From: Lunatimonas salinarum
GTDB lineage: Bacteria; Bacteroidota; Bacteroidia; Cytophagales; Cyclobacteriaceae
Assembly (NCBI RefSeq): GCF_017811155.1
Contig: NZ_JACVCV010000015.1
Coordinates: forward strand, 1-64,000
Length of the DNA stretch: 64,000 nt
Direction: 5' to 3'
The notes under the pieces were generated by a model. It had not been told where the DNA came from and did not search any database. It worked only from the letters and a program-made list of their open reading frames with translations. Made by a program: the position numbers and the translations under genes. Below are positions 1 to 10,319 of this stretch, in pieces. Position 1 is the stretch's first letter; every line of letters starts with the position of its first letter.

Positions 1-18
1 GATCAAACTCTCCATTGT
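1..18 (-). rRNA. 16S rRNA, first ~18 nt only (gene continues left of window)
   Basis: On the minus strand the first bases read ACAATGGAGAGTTTGATC, the conserved 5' end of bacterial 16S rRNA (the universal primer-27F region) with the ACAATGG lead-in usual in Bacteroidota. Aligned to E. coli numbering, base 18 of the window corresponds to 16S position 1. The rest of the gene lies outside. The double promoter upstream supports this. Confidence 0.85.
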
Positions 19-254
19 AAAGTTCTTGGCTCTCCTTAAACAAAAGGAAAATAATCTCTATTTGCGTCCGGCTGACCAATCGGAATCAATCCCGATCACA
101 GCCTTCCCGCTTATCTTATTGTGTCTACATCCTTTCAAAGAACTTTTCCGCCCCGCATCCATACCACTCGGCATGCACCGGACAAATCGGCCGCGGACGT
201 TTCCGCGCCATGCAACGAACCGGTCCTGAAACCGCTTCCCCGCTTTTGGGATTG

Positions 255-285
255 CAAAGGTAGAAAGTTTTCCTACATCCGCAAA
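255..285 (-). promoter_or_regulatory. rRNA operon promoter P1 (TTTG / 19 bp / TACCTTTG)
   Basis: On the minus strand TTTG (285-282) is followed after exactly 19 bp by TACCTTTG (262-255). This is a full match to the Bacteroidota housekeeping consensus of -33 TTTG and -7 TAnnTTTG. It points at the 16S gene about 235 bp downstream, so the leader would be about 230 nt. The -7 box lies in a 17-bp block that recurs at 388-404. Confidence 0.75.
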
Positions 286-397
286 GGTTTTTTTTGGTTT
301 TTTTTTTCGAAACAAAACCCGAACATATACCCAGCAAAAACCCTTCTAAACCCCTTTTCAATTCCGCCTTTCAGCGCTTATCCCCCGTTTGGGATTG

Positions 398-428
398 CAA
401 AGGTCACCATTTATCCGGAACTTCCAAG
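398..428 (-). promoter_or_regulatory. rRNA operon promoter P2 (weaker, tandem)
   Basis: A second copy of the block TTTGGGATTGCAAAGGT (388-404, identical to 245-261) gives GACCTTTG on the minus strand, one mismatch from TAnnTTTG. A poor -33 (TTGG or CTTG) lies about 19 bp upstream. Tandem promoters are typical of rRNA operons. The rest of 19-488 is leader and spacer with no credible gene. Confidence 0.5.
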
Positions 429-488
429 GGGTAGACGCAAAATAATTCATAAGCCTCCACAAAAGCTCTGATGATCAAGCGAAAAAAA

Positions 489-1511
489 TCAATACTTAAA
501 TCCAGGGATCACCCGATCCCGCTTCTTGCCAAGCTTGTAATTTAAAAAGGTATAGCGAATAGAGAGCTCATGGGCCCCTCCGGAATTTCTCAGGCCTAGC
601 TTGGAAACCGTAAAATCATAACTGTAGCCGACATCCAAATCATTCGGAAGGGAAAAACCGAGCAGCGCCACGATGGCCTCGTTGTTCGGCAACGCATTTT
701 TCGTAGGAAGGCCGCGGTACCAAAATCCCAATATCACAGGTTGAAAGTAAAACTCTGCACCTATATCCAACTGATCGAATACTCCCTGTCTCTTGTAATT
801 AAATGCGAATGCCAAACTCCGCTCCTGCTCTACATTGTTCAGGTACTCCCGGATCATCCCATCCCGCAAGGGGATTTTATACCCCCCATGAATGGAATAG
901 CGAATAGGCAATCTGTTCATCTCTATTTCCATGAAAGAGATATAGGGTTGGGTGAGGTGGTGTGCAGCCACTCCCAACCAAAATCGGTTGTCGTAGTAAT
1001 ACATCCCTACATTGAGATCTCCATGACTGCGCTGACTATCATCACTCACCCAGGAAGTAGCATCCAAATCGATGGAACCCCGGTCTATATCTAACTGAGT
1101 CCCCAAGATGATTTGTTCCACATTTACATACCTGTTTACGAAACTACCCTGGGCTCCAGCATGCAAAAAACTAGATTCTCCGAGTTTTAATCGATAGGAA
1201 TATAAAAACCCCACTTCCACATTCTGAAGGTCTGCGAAGTTATCCCTTGTAGCATTTGCGATAAAGCCAATCCCACTGTTACGGTGATCGATGAAATGAT
1301 CGAAGTAGGCCGACATCGTATAAAAGGAATAATCCAAGCCTGGCCATTGATTTCGAAAATTCAACCCTACCCTGGTCCATTCGGTGCTGCCGGCAAATGC
1401 CGGATTCAGGTACAAAGGAGATGCATAAAACTGAGAAAACTGCAGGTCTTGCGCTCTCAGACCTCCCTGCACCCAAACAGTAAATATCAATATGTAAACC
1501 AATGCCCTCAT
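489..1511 (-). CDS. PorP/SprF family type IX secretion membrane protein
   Basis: A 340-residue outer-membrane beta-barrel protein of the PorP/SprF family. A signal peptide ends near residue 20 (LRAQ). The family hallmark follows at once: QFYASPLYLNPAFAG, about residues 27-41, then N-x-RNQWP. The rest is the alternating aromatic pattern of a barrel, ending in a Tyr. Its ATG overlaps the stop of the upstream type-B T9SS substrate by 4 bp (ATGA), so the two are translated together. In gliding and secreting Bacteroidota, SprF-like proteins are needed for secretion or anchoring of the type-B cargo encoded just upstream, so this copy is probably a dedicated partner of that cargo. The family call is firm; the pairing is inference from position. 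Confidence 0.9.
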   Translation of the reverse strand: MRALVYILIFTVWVQGGLRAQDLQFSQFYASPLYLNPAFAGSTEWTRVGLNFRNQWPGLDYSFYTMSAYFDHFIDHRNSGIGFIANATRDNFADLQNVEVGFLYSYRLKLGESSFLHAGAQGSFVNRYVNVEQIILGTQLDIDRGSIDLDATSWVSDDSQRSHGDLNVGMYYYDNRFWLGVAAHHLTQPYISFMEIEMNRLPIRYSIHGGYKIPLRDGMIREYLNNVEQERSLAFAFNYKRQGVFDQLDIGAEFYFQPVILGFWYRGLPTKNALPNNEAIVALLGFSLPNDLDVGYSYDFTVSKLGLRNSGGAHELSIRYTFLNYKLGKKRDRVIPGFKY

Positions 1512-3832
1512 CGCACCATCAGAAATTTACCTGTCTTGACGATTTCCTCGCCATCTTCTGCCACCATATTTACACGATACACGTACGTACCTGGTGGCGC
1601 ATCTTTGCCATTTACATTTCCATCCCAACCTAGGGTGTTCAAATCATCGGACTGAAAAAGCAGCTCTCCCCAAACACTGAACACCAAAAGCTCCATTCGG
1701 GAAATCCCTTTCGTTTTCGGCCTAAAATGAGTGTTTTGGTTGCTGGTAGGGGTGAAACCGGTAGGAAACATCACTCGATAAGAGCGCTCTATGGCAATAT
1801 TCATTTGAGCAATGGACTCACAATTTCCCTCACTTCGCACGGTAAGCGTCACTAAAAAATCACCCTTTTCTCCGTAAATATGCACAGGATTTCTTGTTCT
1901 ACTGGTATTGCCATCTCCGAAATCCCATTCCCAGCCAATGATGGAGCCAGTAGATTGATCTCTGAACCAAATGGGGTCCACCGTCAGCACAAAACCATCG
2001 TCATCGGCTTTCCGATCGCTGCCATCTATGCCGTAATCAAAAGCCGCCTCCACCGGTCTGGGGACCACTCTTATCCGAAACTCCAAATTTTCGGACCAAC
2101 AATCGGTTCCCTTATTCTTGACAGACACATAATAGAGACCCGCTACATATTGCGACATCATCGCCTCATTCACGAGCTCATCCCCGTCAGGAGTGAACAC
2201 CCGATAATCATAAACTTCTTCGTCATAATCCTCAATGTATTGCCTCACGTCAACCAATTCTTCAGGGAAACAAGCCACAATGGGCGACTCGATGGCCAAC
2301 TCCGGAAAGGGAGGTTGCTCTACGGTCAATATACTGGACTTGGCGGGGCATCCCAACGCATTGTAAGCCCACACTTCGTATTCGCCCGCGCGGGTTATGA
2401 CATATTCATTTTCCTGCGTGGTCTCCAACAGTTCCCCAAAACGGTACCACTCGTAGTACTCGTACGTGTCGGTGCCCTCCGCCGTCAACGGAAGCTCATC
2501 TCCAGGACAAATATTCCAGGTGGCTATGGGCATTGCATTTACCAGTAAATCAACCGGATTGGGGGTAGTATTGATCGAAAAAGAGAGTTCGGAACCTGCG
2601 GAAGTTTTCCCGTAGTTATCCGTAACGGTATAATACAACGATACTTCCTGACCTTCCGAGCCGACAACCGGAAAGAAGGTGATACCTGTACCTGAGTCAT
2701 CTACCTGGACAACCCCTTCAGCGAATTCCAGTAGTCTGTTGGCATCCCCGCATATTCCCCCTTGAAGGCAAATATCTTCCTCGTCTGTCAGAATGTGATC
2801 CAGACTTTGATATAGCCGAACACATTGAATAACGGAGTTATCATTAGGCAACGTTACATCATCGGTGGTCAACGCATAGTTGTTCTCCTGCCCCGCGCAG
2901 GCTAGGAGACCGAGCAAGTCGGACCCTACCGGTAACTGCAAATCATCCTCTGCTGATACTTCCACCTGTAAGTTTCTGATTTCGTGAAAATTGGTATTCC
3001 CTCCCGTGGAAGCAGAAAAGCCAATCTTTAAATTGGGCGGAGGGGGATAGGGATAGGCAAAATCCCGAAACAAATTAACCATCCTGGGAGTACCTGCCAC
3101 GGTGGTCACCTGCATATCCATGGTCAACAAAAAACCAACCCCGCTTGGGGAAGGACGAAGGTCGATGAATACCTTCCGATATCCCACTTCATTGGGCCCG
3201 TTTACCCTGCCTCGTTCAGATTCTATGCGAAACCGATCCGCTACTGGCAGTCCAAAATCTCCCCCTTGGTTTACCCTCTTACCCGTAACAAAAGGGTACC
3301 CTGCAGAGGCTGGGCCCCTCACCACGATGCTGTTTGGCTGCAATTGGTCAAAAGCACCTGGAAAGCCTCCGTTTTTCCCCTCGACCTGATTTCCAAAATT
3401 ACCAAAGGAATCCAACCCTACCCCAAGATACGCACCAGAAAGGCCCGCCCTGCCATTTCCCTGAGCGTATCCCAAAGACCCGCCAAAAGCTCCGGGAGTG
3501 AATGCACCAATTCTTCCATCAAACAGAAACATCGTGAGACCATCGGCCCCATCGCCTCCATAGATAAAATATTCAAAACTGGCCTTGATACCGAAAGAAG
3601 AAGCAAAGGGAATATCAATGTACACATAGCCATTCTGATTGGGACTGGCTTGGGTCAGCTGTAGGACCTGCCCAGTCAATCGCGCATTGCCCCCCACGAT
3701 CGTTTGCTGACGTAGCGTAGTAGACTCAAATGATTCACAATAGGGGAACCCGACCTGGCCATTGGCCAAGTTGGCGATTAGGGCAAACCATGCCATTACC
3801 AGGTAACGCAGAAAATATACCGTGGGCCTCAA
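1508..3832 (-). CDS. Secreted L-type lectin / PKD protein with type-B T9SS C-terminal domain
   Basis: A 774-residue exported protein. The start is a TTG at 3832, which gives a normal 26-residue signal peptide; the only early ATG (codon 13) would leave too short a signal. Residues about 27-270 look like a legume-lectin-type beta sandwich (FEYFIYGGDGADGLTMFLFD, then a GVGLDSFGNFGN core). An Ig-like segment follows around 430-510. A PKD domain lies near 595-680 (WDFGDGNTS). The last ~90 residues are the gliding-motility-associated C-terminal domain (MFPTGFTPTSNQNTHF, then GWDGNVNGKDAPPGTYVYRV), the type-B T9SS signal. It likely binds a surface glycan or polymer. It is followed directly by its PorP/SprF partner. 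The ligand is unknown. Confidence 0.85.
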   Translation of the reverse strand: MRPTVYFLRYLVMAWFALIANLANGQVGFPYCESFESTTLRQQTIVGGNARLTGQVLQLTQASPNQNGYVYIDIPFASSFGIKASFEYFIYGGDGADGLTMFLFDGRIGAFTPGAFGGSLGYAQGNGRAGLSGAYLGVGLDSFGNFGNQVEGKNGGFPGAFDQLQPNSIVVRGPASAGYPFVTGKRVNQGGDFGLPVADRFRIESERGRVNGPNEVGYRKVFIDLRPSPSGVGFLLTMDMQVTTVAGTPRMVNLFRDFAYPYPPPPNLKIGFSASTGGNTNFHEIRNLQVEVSAEDDLQLPVGSDLLGLLACAGQENNYALTTDDVTLPNDNSVIQCVRLYQSLDHILTDEEDICLQGGICGDANRLLEFAEGVVQVDDSGTGITFFPVVGSEGQEVSLYYTVTDNYGKTSAGSELSFSINTTPNPVDLLVNAMPIATWNICPGDELPLTAEGTDTYEYYEWYRFGELLETTQENEYVITRAGEYEVWAYNALGCPAKSSILTVEQPPFPELAIESPIVACFPEELVDVRQYIEDYDEEVYDYRVFTPDGDELVNEAMMSQYVAGLYYVSVKNKGTDCWSENLEFRIRVVPRPVEAAFDYGIDGSDRKADDDGFVLTVDPIWFRDQSTGSIIGWEWDFGDGNTSRTRNPVHIYGEKGDFLVTLTVRSEGNCESIAQMNIAIERSYRVMFPTGFTPTSNQNTHFRPKTKGISRMELLVFSVWGELLFQSDDLNTLGWDGNVNGKDAPPGTYVYRVNMVAEDGEEIVKTGKFLMVR

Positions 3833-3914
3833 GGTTAGATTTGGGAAATCATGGGTAGTCGTTATTTTGCATTATTGCCAAAGGGCCTTTAAATTAACCA
3901 AATATCCCAGAAAA

Positions 3915-3950
3915 GAAAAAAGGCTTCCACTTTATGTTAAGGGAAGCCTT
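3915..3950 (-). terminator. Intrinsic terminator after purA
   Basis: Minus strand: AAGGCTTCC, an ~11-nt loop, GGAAGCCTT, then a run of T interrupted once by C. It lies just past the purA stop and before the lectin gene's TTG start. Confidence 0.7.
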
Positions 3951-3968
3951 TATTTGGGCAATGAATGC

Positions 3969-5249
<1,281 letters not shown>

Positions 5250-5299
5250 CTAGAATTCTTATTATTTACGTTGTTTTTTTTAAAAGACCCGCAATTACG

Positions 5300-5329
5300 T
5301 CAAAAAAAACCAACTGCAATGGTTTTTTG
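5300..5329 (-). terminator. Intrinsic terminator after STAS gene (symmetric)
   Basis: TCAAAAAAAACC and GGTTTTTTGA flank an AACTGCAAT loop. Because both arms carry A/T runs the hairpin can work in either direction. It follows the STAS gene stop on the minus strand. Confidence 0.6.
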
Positions 5330-5352
5330 ACGGGAATTTCCCAAAGCCTCCA

Positions 5353-5697
5353 TTAAGGTATATTGGCCAAGGCCTCTTCCAGATTGTCATACACGGTAAA
5401 AATATTGTTGAGCTTGGTAATGATCAGCAGCTTTTTTACGTGCTCTGAGGGAGAAGTTAAGAAAACTTCTCCGCCTACGTTCCGCATCTTCGTCAAAATA
5501 GTAATCAATACACCAATACCACTGGAACTGATGTAACGAACACGGCTCAAATCAATAATGCAATTTCTGGCCCCATCATTAATCGCATCTGAAACCAACC
5601 CCATCAACTTGGGACCGGTTTCATCTCCGATTAGATCGCCTGCTATTTTTACGATAAAATTATTTTTGTCTAAGCTGCTCTCAACGTTCACGTTCAT
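5353..5697 (-). CDS. STAS-domain protein (anti-sigma factor antagonist type)
   Basis: A 114-residue single-domain STAS protein of the SpoIIAA/RsbV type. The core strand-helix carries IDLSRVRYISSSGIGVL at about residues 46-63. The Ser cluster next to Gly is where family members are phosphorylated by a partner serine kinase. A partner kinase, phosphatase or sigma factor is not encoded nearby, so the regulatory circuit cannot be named. It sits between purA and the Fur-family gene on the same strand, with its own terminator. Family assignment is secure. The role in partner-switching is inferred from the family. Confidence 0.85.
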   Translation of the reverse strand: MNVNVESSLDKNNFIVKIAGDLIGDETGPKLMGLVSDAINDGARNCIIDLSRVRYISSSGIGVLITILTKMRNVGGEVFLTSPSEHVKKLLIITKLNNIFTVYDNLEEALANIP

Positions 5698-5759
5698 TGG
5701 TTCAAAAATTCAAGGTTATTTAACGTAGTTGCTTTTGTGGAAAAACCGGAAGGCATGAC

Positions 5760-6236
5760 TCACTTGGCCTTTACCTTCGGTTTAAATTCACAGGACTCGT
5801 CCAGGCAGTTGCCGTACAAAATCAGTGAATGGTGGATGATATTAAAATTCAAGACCTCCCCTACCGTGTTCTGGATCGTTTGGATTCTGGGATCACAAAA
5901 CTCCTTAACTTGGTGGCATTCGGTACATATCAGGTGGTCGTGCTGCTTGTAGCCGTAGGATTTTTCATACTGGGCCAGGTTTTTGCCGAACTGATGCTTG
6001 GTCACCAAATCGCATTCCACCAATAAGTCTAGGGTGTTGTACACGGTAGCCCTACTTACCCGGTAGTTTTTGTTTTTCATACTGATGTAGAGGGATTCCA
6101 CATCAAAATGGCCGCCCCTGCCATAGATTTCTTCTAAAATCGCATATCGCTCAGGGGTTTTTCTTAGTTTTTTGTTTTCCAAATAAGCGGTAAAGATCTT
6201 CTTTACCTTTTCAAACAGACTTTCGTTTAATGCCAT
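5760..6236 (-). CDS. Fur family transcriptional regulator
   Basis: A 158-residue metal-responsive repressor. The winged-helix recognition segment reads [14 protein letters not shown] at about 57-70. A metal-site segment GHFDVESLY precedes it. The structural zinc site is supplied by CTEC (within HDHLICTEC) and the C-terminal CLDESC. I chose ATG 6236 rather than the longer start at 6299 because a perfect -7 box (TATATTTG, 6255-6262) lies between them and because the shorter product matches the family length. The residues seen do not decide between Fur, PerR and Zur. It follows relA/spoT by 59 bp but has its own promoter. Confidence 0.88.
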   Translation of the reverse strand: MALNESLFEKVKKIFTAYLENKKLRKTPERYAILEEIYGRGGHFDVESLYISMKNKNYRVSRATVYNTLDLLVECDLVTKHQFGKNLAQYEKSYGYKQHDHLICTECHQVKEFCDPRIQTIQNTVGEVLNFNIIHHSLILYGNCLDESCEFKPKVKAK

Positions 6237-6254
6237 CGGCGATTTGGTTTTTTG

Positions 6255-6262
6255 CAAATATA
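6255..6262 (-). promoter_or_regulatory. -7 box TATATTTG for the Fur-family gene
   Basis: An exact TAnnTTTG match on the minus strand, 18 bp upstream of the ATG at 6236. No good -33 TTTG is present. It rules against the start at 6299. Confidence 0.55.
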
Positions 6263-6295
6263 CAGTAGAATTCGATATCCGGTAGGCAGAGGTCG

Positions 6296-8515
6296 TCAAT
6301 CAAACCTAGATACCTTTAATACTCCACTTACCTTTGAAAGGTTATGGATCAATTTCTCCAGATGGCCGGTACTATGGACATACAGCTTGATAGAACCTTC
6401 AAAAATCCCACTGTCCGAGTCCACCGTGATCGAACGCATATTGACTTTGAGTTCATTGGATATCACCTTGGTCAAATCGCTGATAAGCCCCACCCGGTCG
6501 GTACCGACAATCCTTAGCCCCGCCAAAAAAGCAATTTCCTGCTGACTGGTCCAGCGTGCTTTAATCACCCGGTTTCCATGGTTCGAAAGCAGCTCCAGGG
6601 CATTGGGACAGGAAGTCCGATGTATCTTTATCCCCTCATTGACGGTCACAAAACCAAACACGTCGTCACCCGGAATCGGATTGCAGCATTTTGCCAAGAT
6701 ATAGTCCACCACATCCATATCCTCGCCGATGAGAAGCTGATCGTGTTCGGGACCCTTGAGATTTTTGATTTCCTTGGTAAAGGAGGACTCATCAGTTATC
6801 TTGCTCATGGAGCTCTTCTTGTCCTTCTTGTCCAGCTTGAAATCCTTAAACGCCTTAATAGAAGTGGGATCAATAATTCCCTTCCCTACCTTATAATAGA
6901 ACTCCGTGGTAGTTTTGGTTTCGAAAAAAGCCCTTAGCTGCTCTACCACCATCGAAGAAAACTCCATTTTCATCTGCTTGAGCTTCCGCTGAACAATTTC
7001 CTTCCCGTCCAGTATATACTGCTTTTTCTCCTCCTTAAGTGCATCTTTTATTTTGGCTCTGGCCCGGGAAGTCATCACATGCTTGAGCCAATCTTCGTTG
7101 GGACGCTGCTTTTTAGAAGTCAGAATCTCCACCTGATCCCCGTTTTTGAGCACGTGGCCTATGGGAACCAGTTTTTGATTGACCTTGGCACCAATACATG
7201 AACTTCCTACCTCGGAGTGAATCTCAAATGCAAAATCCAATGCCGTAGCTCCAAAAGGAAGTACTTTTAGGTCTCCTTTAGGTGTAAAAACAAACACTTC
7301 ATCACTAAAGAGGTTGCCCCGGAAATCGTCCATAAACTCAATCGCCGACCCATCGTTATTTTCCAACACCGTTCGAACCTGGGTGATCCAGTCATCCAAC
7401 CCTACGGCGCCTTTTTCGGGAGAATTTTCTTTTTCCTTGTACTTCCAATGGGCAGCATACCCCCTTTCGGCGATGTCATCCATGCGTTGGGTCCGGATCT
7501 GTACCTCCACCCACTGCCCAGTTTGACTCATTACCGTGGTATGCAAGGACTCGTACCCGTTGGCACGAGGTGTGCTGATCCAATCCCGCAGGCGATCGGG
7601 GTTGGGCCGGTAAAAGTCCGTGACCACCGAATACACCTGCCAACAATCCGCTTTTTCGTTTTCCAACTCTGTATCAATGATGATCCGGATGGCGAACAGG
7701 TCATAAACCTCCTCAAAAGGGATGTTTTGCTTCTTCATTTTATTGTAAATGGAAAAAATAGACTTTGGCCTCCCTTTGATAAAAAACTTGAAATTCTGCT
7801 GCTTTAACTCCGTTTCGATTGGGGCCACAAACGTTTTAATAAACTTATTTCTGGATACCCTGGTTTCCTTAATCTTATTGACGATAAATTCGTACGTTTC
7901 CTTATCGGTAAACTTGAGGTAAAGATCTTCCAATTCCGACTTGATACTGTAGAGACCTAACCTATGGGACAAGGGGGCATACAGGTATTTCGTCTCCGAT
8001 GCAATCTTGAGTTGCTTGTGCCTGGGCATACTGTCCAAGGTCCGCATGTTATTTAACCTATCTGCCAGCTTGATTAAAATCACCCGTACATCGTCGGAAA
8101 GGGTAATTAGCATCTTACGGAAATTCTCTGCCTGCTGCGAAGTACCGTATTCAAACACGCCGGAAATCTTAGTCAACCCGTCGATGATCGAGGCTACCTT
8201 GGAACCAAACTCACGCTCTATATCTTCCAGTTCCATCTCGGTATCCTCCACCACATCATGCAGCAGCGCGGCAATGATACTCGTGGTACCCAGACCAATC
8301 TCCTCCACACAAACCAACGCGACTTCTAGTGGATGGTAGATGTAAGGCTCCCCCGACTTCCGCCGCATGTCTTTGTGGGCATCATTGGAAATATTAAATG
8401 CCTTTTTGATTAGCTTTGCGTCATTGTCCCTCAGTAGGGGTTTGGCTACCCGCAACAGCCGTCTATATCGCTTGAGGATTTCCTTACGCTCCTCCTCTAT
8501 ATCTACCTTAATCAT
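6296..8515 (-). CDS. RelA/SpoT family (p)ppGpp synthetase/hydrolase
   Basis: A 739-residue stringent-response enzyme with the full Rel/SpoT architecture. The N-terminal HD hydrolase domain has intact metal ligands (H61 and HDVVED at 86-91), so hydrolase activity is expected. The synthetase domain follows, with DLFAIRI and [15 protein letters not shown] domain starts at about 405 ([19 protein letters not shown]). The zinc-finger/RIS region has [10 protein letters not shown] near 585. A C-terminal ACT domain follows from about 665. This fits a bifunctional Rel, the usual case in Bacteroidota. Whether a second copy exists elsewhere cannot be seen. Confidence 0.95.
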   Translation of the reverse strand: MIKVDIEEERKEILKRYRRLLRVAKPLLRDNDAKLIKKAFNISNDAHKDMRRKSGEPYIYHPLEVALVCVEEIGLGTTSIIAALLHDVVEDTEMELEDIEREFGSKVASIIDGLTKISGVFEYGTSQQAENFRKMLITLSDDVRVILIKLADRLNNMRTLDSMPRHKQLKIASETKYLYAPLSHRLGLYSIKSELEDLYLKFTDKETYEFIVNKIKETRVSRNKFIKTFVAPIETELKQQNFKFFIKGRPKSIFSIYNKMKKQNIPFEEVYDLFAIRIIIDTELENEKADCWQVYSVVTDFYRPNPDRLRDWISTPRANGYESLHTTVMSQTGQWVEVQIRTQRMDDIAERGYAAHWKYKEKENSPEKGAVGLDDWITQVRTVLENNDGSAIEFMDDFRGNLFSDEVFVFTPKGDLKVLPFGATALDFAFEIHSEVGSSCIGAKVNQKLVPIGHVLKNGDQVEILTSKKQRPNEDWLKHVMTSRARAKIKDALKEEKKQYILDGKEIVQRKLKQMKMEFSSMVVEQLRAFFETKTTTEFYYKVGKGIIDPTSIKAFKDFKLDKKDKKSSMSKITDESSFTKEIKNLKGPEHDQLLIGEDMDVVDYILAKCCNPIPGDDVFGFVTVNEGIKIHRTSCPNALELLSNHGNRVIKARWTSQQEIAFLAGLRIVGTDRVGLISDLTKVISNELKVNMRSITVDSDSGIFEGSIKLYVHSTGHLEKLIHNLSKVSGVLKVSRFD

Positions 8516-8589
8516 ACAACTAAATTACATATTAATACGTCCCAAATCGTGCTTTGGTGCAATTATTTTATACTTTTTTAGGCGGCTCT

Positions 8590-8620
8590 ATTGAATCTTA
8601 AAAATTCATTTGTACATTTG
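8590..8620 (+). promoter_or_regulatory. Promoter for tRNA-Leu (ATTG / 19 bp / TACATTTG)
   Basis: TACATTTG at 8613-8620 is an exact -7 box. ATTG at 8590-8593, 19 bp upstream, matches the -33 TTTG in 3 of 4 bases. The predicted start is near 8627, about 114 nt before the tRNA. The intervening stretch contains a 17-codon ORF (8641-8694) for which I see no support. Confidence 0.55.
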
Positions 8621-8740
8621 CATCCACATTGATCAAACACATGGAAAAGGTTGCTTTTCGGCAAAGTTCCAAGTGGTTGAAACCAAGGCGATAATTGATC
8701 ATTACAGTTGTATTGGCTAGTTGTTTCCTTTATTTATTTT

Positions 8741-8822
8741 GCGGATGTGGCGAAATTGGTAGACGCACTAGACTTAGGATCTAGCGCCGCGAGGCATGGG
8801 GGTTCGAGTCCCTCCATCCGCA
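8741..8822 (+). tRNA. tRNA-Leu (anticodon UAG)
   Basis: A class II tRNA cloverleaf. The acceptor GCGGATG pairs with CATCCGC. The D-arm contains AAATTGGTAGACGC. The anticodon stem CTAGA/TCTAG encloses CTTAGGA, giving anticodon TAG. The long variable arm has a GCC/GGC stem, and the T-arm is GGGGG-TTCGAGT-CCCTC. The discriminator base is A and the CCA end is not encoded. Confidence 0.96.
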
Positions 8823-8832
8823 CACTTCAACT

Positions 8833-8884
8833 CCCTCGATCTAGATCACTACTTCTACGTAATGGTTCAGATTGAGGGTTTTTG
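8833..8884 (+). terminator. Intrinsic terminator after tRNA-Leu
   Basis: CCCTCGATCT (8833-8842) pairs over 10 bp (one G-U) with AGATTGAGGG (8869-8878) across a 26-nt loop, followed by TTTTT. It separates the tRNA from tig and overlaps the upstream-most TTG codon of the tig reading frame. Confidence 0.65.
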
Positions 8885-8891
8885 TTATCGG

Positions 8892-8899
8892 TAACTTTA
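8892..8899 (+). promoter_or_regulatory. Probable tig -7 box (TAACTTTA)
   Basis: Seven of eight positions match TAnnTTTG. It lies between the tRNA terminator and the TTG start at 8912. Confidence 0.4.
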
Positions 8900-8911
8900 A
8901 ACATCATCCCA

Positions 8912-10240
8912 TTGGAAATTACATTAGATAAGCACGCTGCCAATGAAGCCTTCATTAAAATTACGTTAAATGAGGCAGATTATCAACCAAAAGTTGATGC
9001 CAAAATAAAGGACTACGCTAAAAAAGCCAACATCAAAGGATTCCGACCCGGAAAAGCTCCCTTTGGCATGGTGAAGAACTTATACGGCACATCGGTATTG
9101 GTAGAAGAGATCAACAGCATCCTTTCCAATTCCTTGGGAGATTTTTTGAAAAAACAGGAGTTCAAGGTATTGGGAGATGCACTGCCAATCATCGAACAAG
9201 ACAAGCAGATTGACTGGAAACATCAAAAGGAGTTTGATTTTAGCTATAAAGTAGGGTTCGTCGAGGCCGTCTCGGTAGATCTAGATACTGCCAAGCAGGT
9301 AAAAGCCTACAAAGTAGCGGTTTCCGAAAAAGAACTTGAAGACGCACTCACCAATATCAAGCGCCAATACGGAAAGATGACCAACCCGGAAATCAGTGAG
9401 GAAAATGACTTTCTCTATGGTGACCTAAAGTCCGCAGATGGCTCCTTTGAAAAAACACTTTCCCTTCCCCTTTCCAAAATTGACGGCAGAACGGTAAAGA
9501 AATTTATCGGCGTGGAAAAAGGTGCGGTGATTGAGTTTGACCCTGCAAAGGCGCTAAAGGACGAACTCACCTCGGTACTGAATATCTCCGAAGAAGAAGC
9601 CAAAGTGCTCGCTGGAGAATTTACCTTCACGGTCCAAAACATTAACCGAACCGAAGAGGCGGAACTCAACCAAGATCTGTTTGATAAACTATTCGGACCG
9701 GATCAGGTAAAATCGGAGGAGGAGTTTATTGAAAAAGTGAAGGAGATCCTTGCGGAAAATTACAACAAGGAAATGAAAATCTTCAGTGAGGAAGAGTTGA
9801 AAAAGCAGCTTATTGAAGGTGCGAAAATCGAACTTCCGGAAAGCTTCCTCAAAGAATGGCTTGTAAAGGCAAATGAGGGCAAAGTAAGCGAAGAAGAGGT
9901 GGAAAAGGAATACCCGGCTTATGCACGACAACTTACTTGGTCTTTGATCTCCAATAAAGTAGCTGAAGACAATAGCATCAAAGCAGAACACGAGGATGTG
10001 ATTGAGAAGACCAAGGAGATGATCCGCGAACAATTGGCTTCTTCTGGACTCGGTGCGCAGATGGAGAGCAACATGGACATGTTCGTGAACAACTACCTGC
10101 AGGGCAATGAGGGGCAAAACTATATGCAGATGCTGACCTCCGTCCAAAACGACAAAGTTTTGTCCTTCATCAAGGAAAAAGTCGGGCTTGAAGAGGAAGT
10201 TATCTCCGTCGAAAAGTTCAATGAGCTTCTGGAAAACTAA
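8912..10240 (+). CDS. tig: Trigger factor (ribosome-associated chaperone)
   Basis: A 442-residue protein that meets nascent chains at the ribosome exit tunnel. The ribosome-docking signature GFRPGKAP is at residues 43-50. The central PPIase-like region and the long helical C-terminal chaperone domain follow. The start is a TTG at 8912, chosen because the product then begins MEITLDKH, as in Bacteroidota relatives. An earlier in-frame TTG at 8882 falls within the preceding tRNA terminator. It heads the cluster tig-clpP-clpX, a classic proteostasis arrangement. A terminator with a fused promoter separates it from clpP. Confidence 0.93.
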   Translation: MEITLDKHAANEAFIKITLNEADYQPKVDAKIKDYAKKANIKGFRPGKAPFGMVKNLYGTSVLVEEINSILSNSLGDFLKKQEFKVLGDALPIIEQDKQIDWKHQKEFDFSYKVGFVEAVSVDLDTAKQVKAYKVAVSEKELEDALTNIKRQYGKMTNPEISEENDFLYGDLKSADGSFEKTLSLPLSKIDGRTVKKFIGVEKGAVIEFDPAKALKDELTSVLNISEEEAKVLAGEFTFTVQNINRTEEAELNQDLFDKLFGPDQVKSEEEFIEKVKEILAENYNKEMKIFSEEELKKQLIEGAKIELPESFLKEWLVKANEGKVSEEEVEKEYPAYARQLTWSLISNKVAEDNSIKAEHEDVIEKTKEMIREQLASSGLGAQMESNMDMFVNNYLQGNEGQNYMQMLTSVQNDKVLSFIKEKVGLEEEVISVEKFNELLEN

Positions 10241-10262
10241 TTCCAAGAATTAAATGTTAAAT

Positions 10263-10290
10263 AAAAAGTCCTTTTTTAAGGGCTTTTTTT
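10263..10290 (+). terminator. Intrinsic terminator after tig
   Basis: AAAAAGTCCTT pairs with AAGGGCTTTTT across a short T-rich loop and is followed by a T run. The end of the T run is the first base of the clpP -7 box. Confidence 0.65.
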
Positions 10291-10297
10291 ATTTTTG
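10290..10297 (+). promoter_or_regulatory. clpP -7 box TATTTTTG
   Basis: An exact TAnnTTTG match 22 bp upstream of the clpP ATG at 10320. It begins inside the T-tract of the tig terminator. No clear -33 element, since the region upstream is the hairpin. Confidence 0.5.
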
Positions 10298-10319
10298 TAA
10301 CATTCATAAACCGCAAAGT

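Noticed and set aside
741-1094. Plus-strand ORF inside the PorP/SprF gene
   Set aside because: Antisense shadow of a clear coding region with no family features. The same applies to most other overlapping ORFs in the window.
6237-6299. Longer start of the Fur-family gene at 6299
   Set aside because: A perfect -7 box lies downstream of it, so this stretch is probably not in the mRNA.
8641-8694. 17-codon ORF between the promoter and tRNA-Leu
   Set aside because: Too short, no homology that I recognise, and no sign of selection visible.
8882-8911. Longer tig start at TTG 8882
   Set aside because: It lies in the T-tract of the tRNA terminator and adds residues not found at the family N-terminus.
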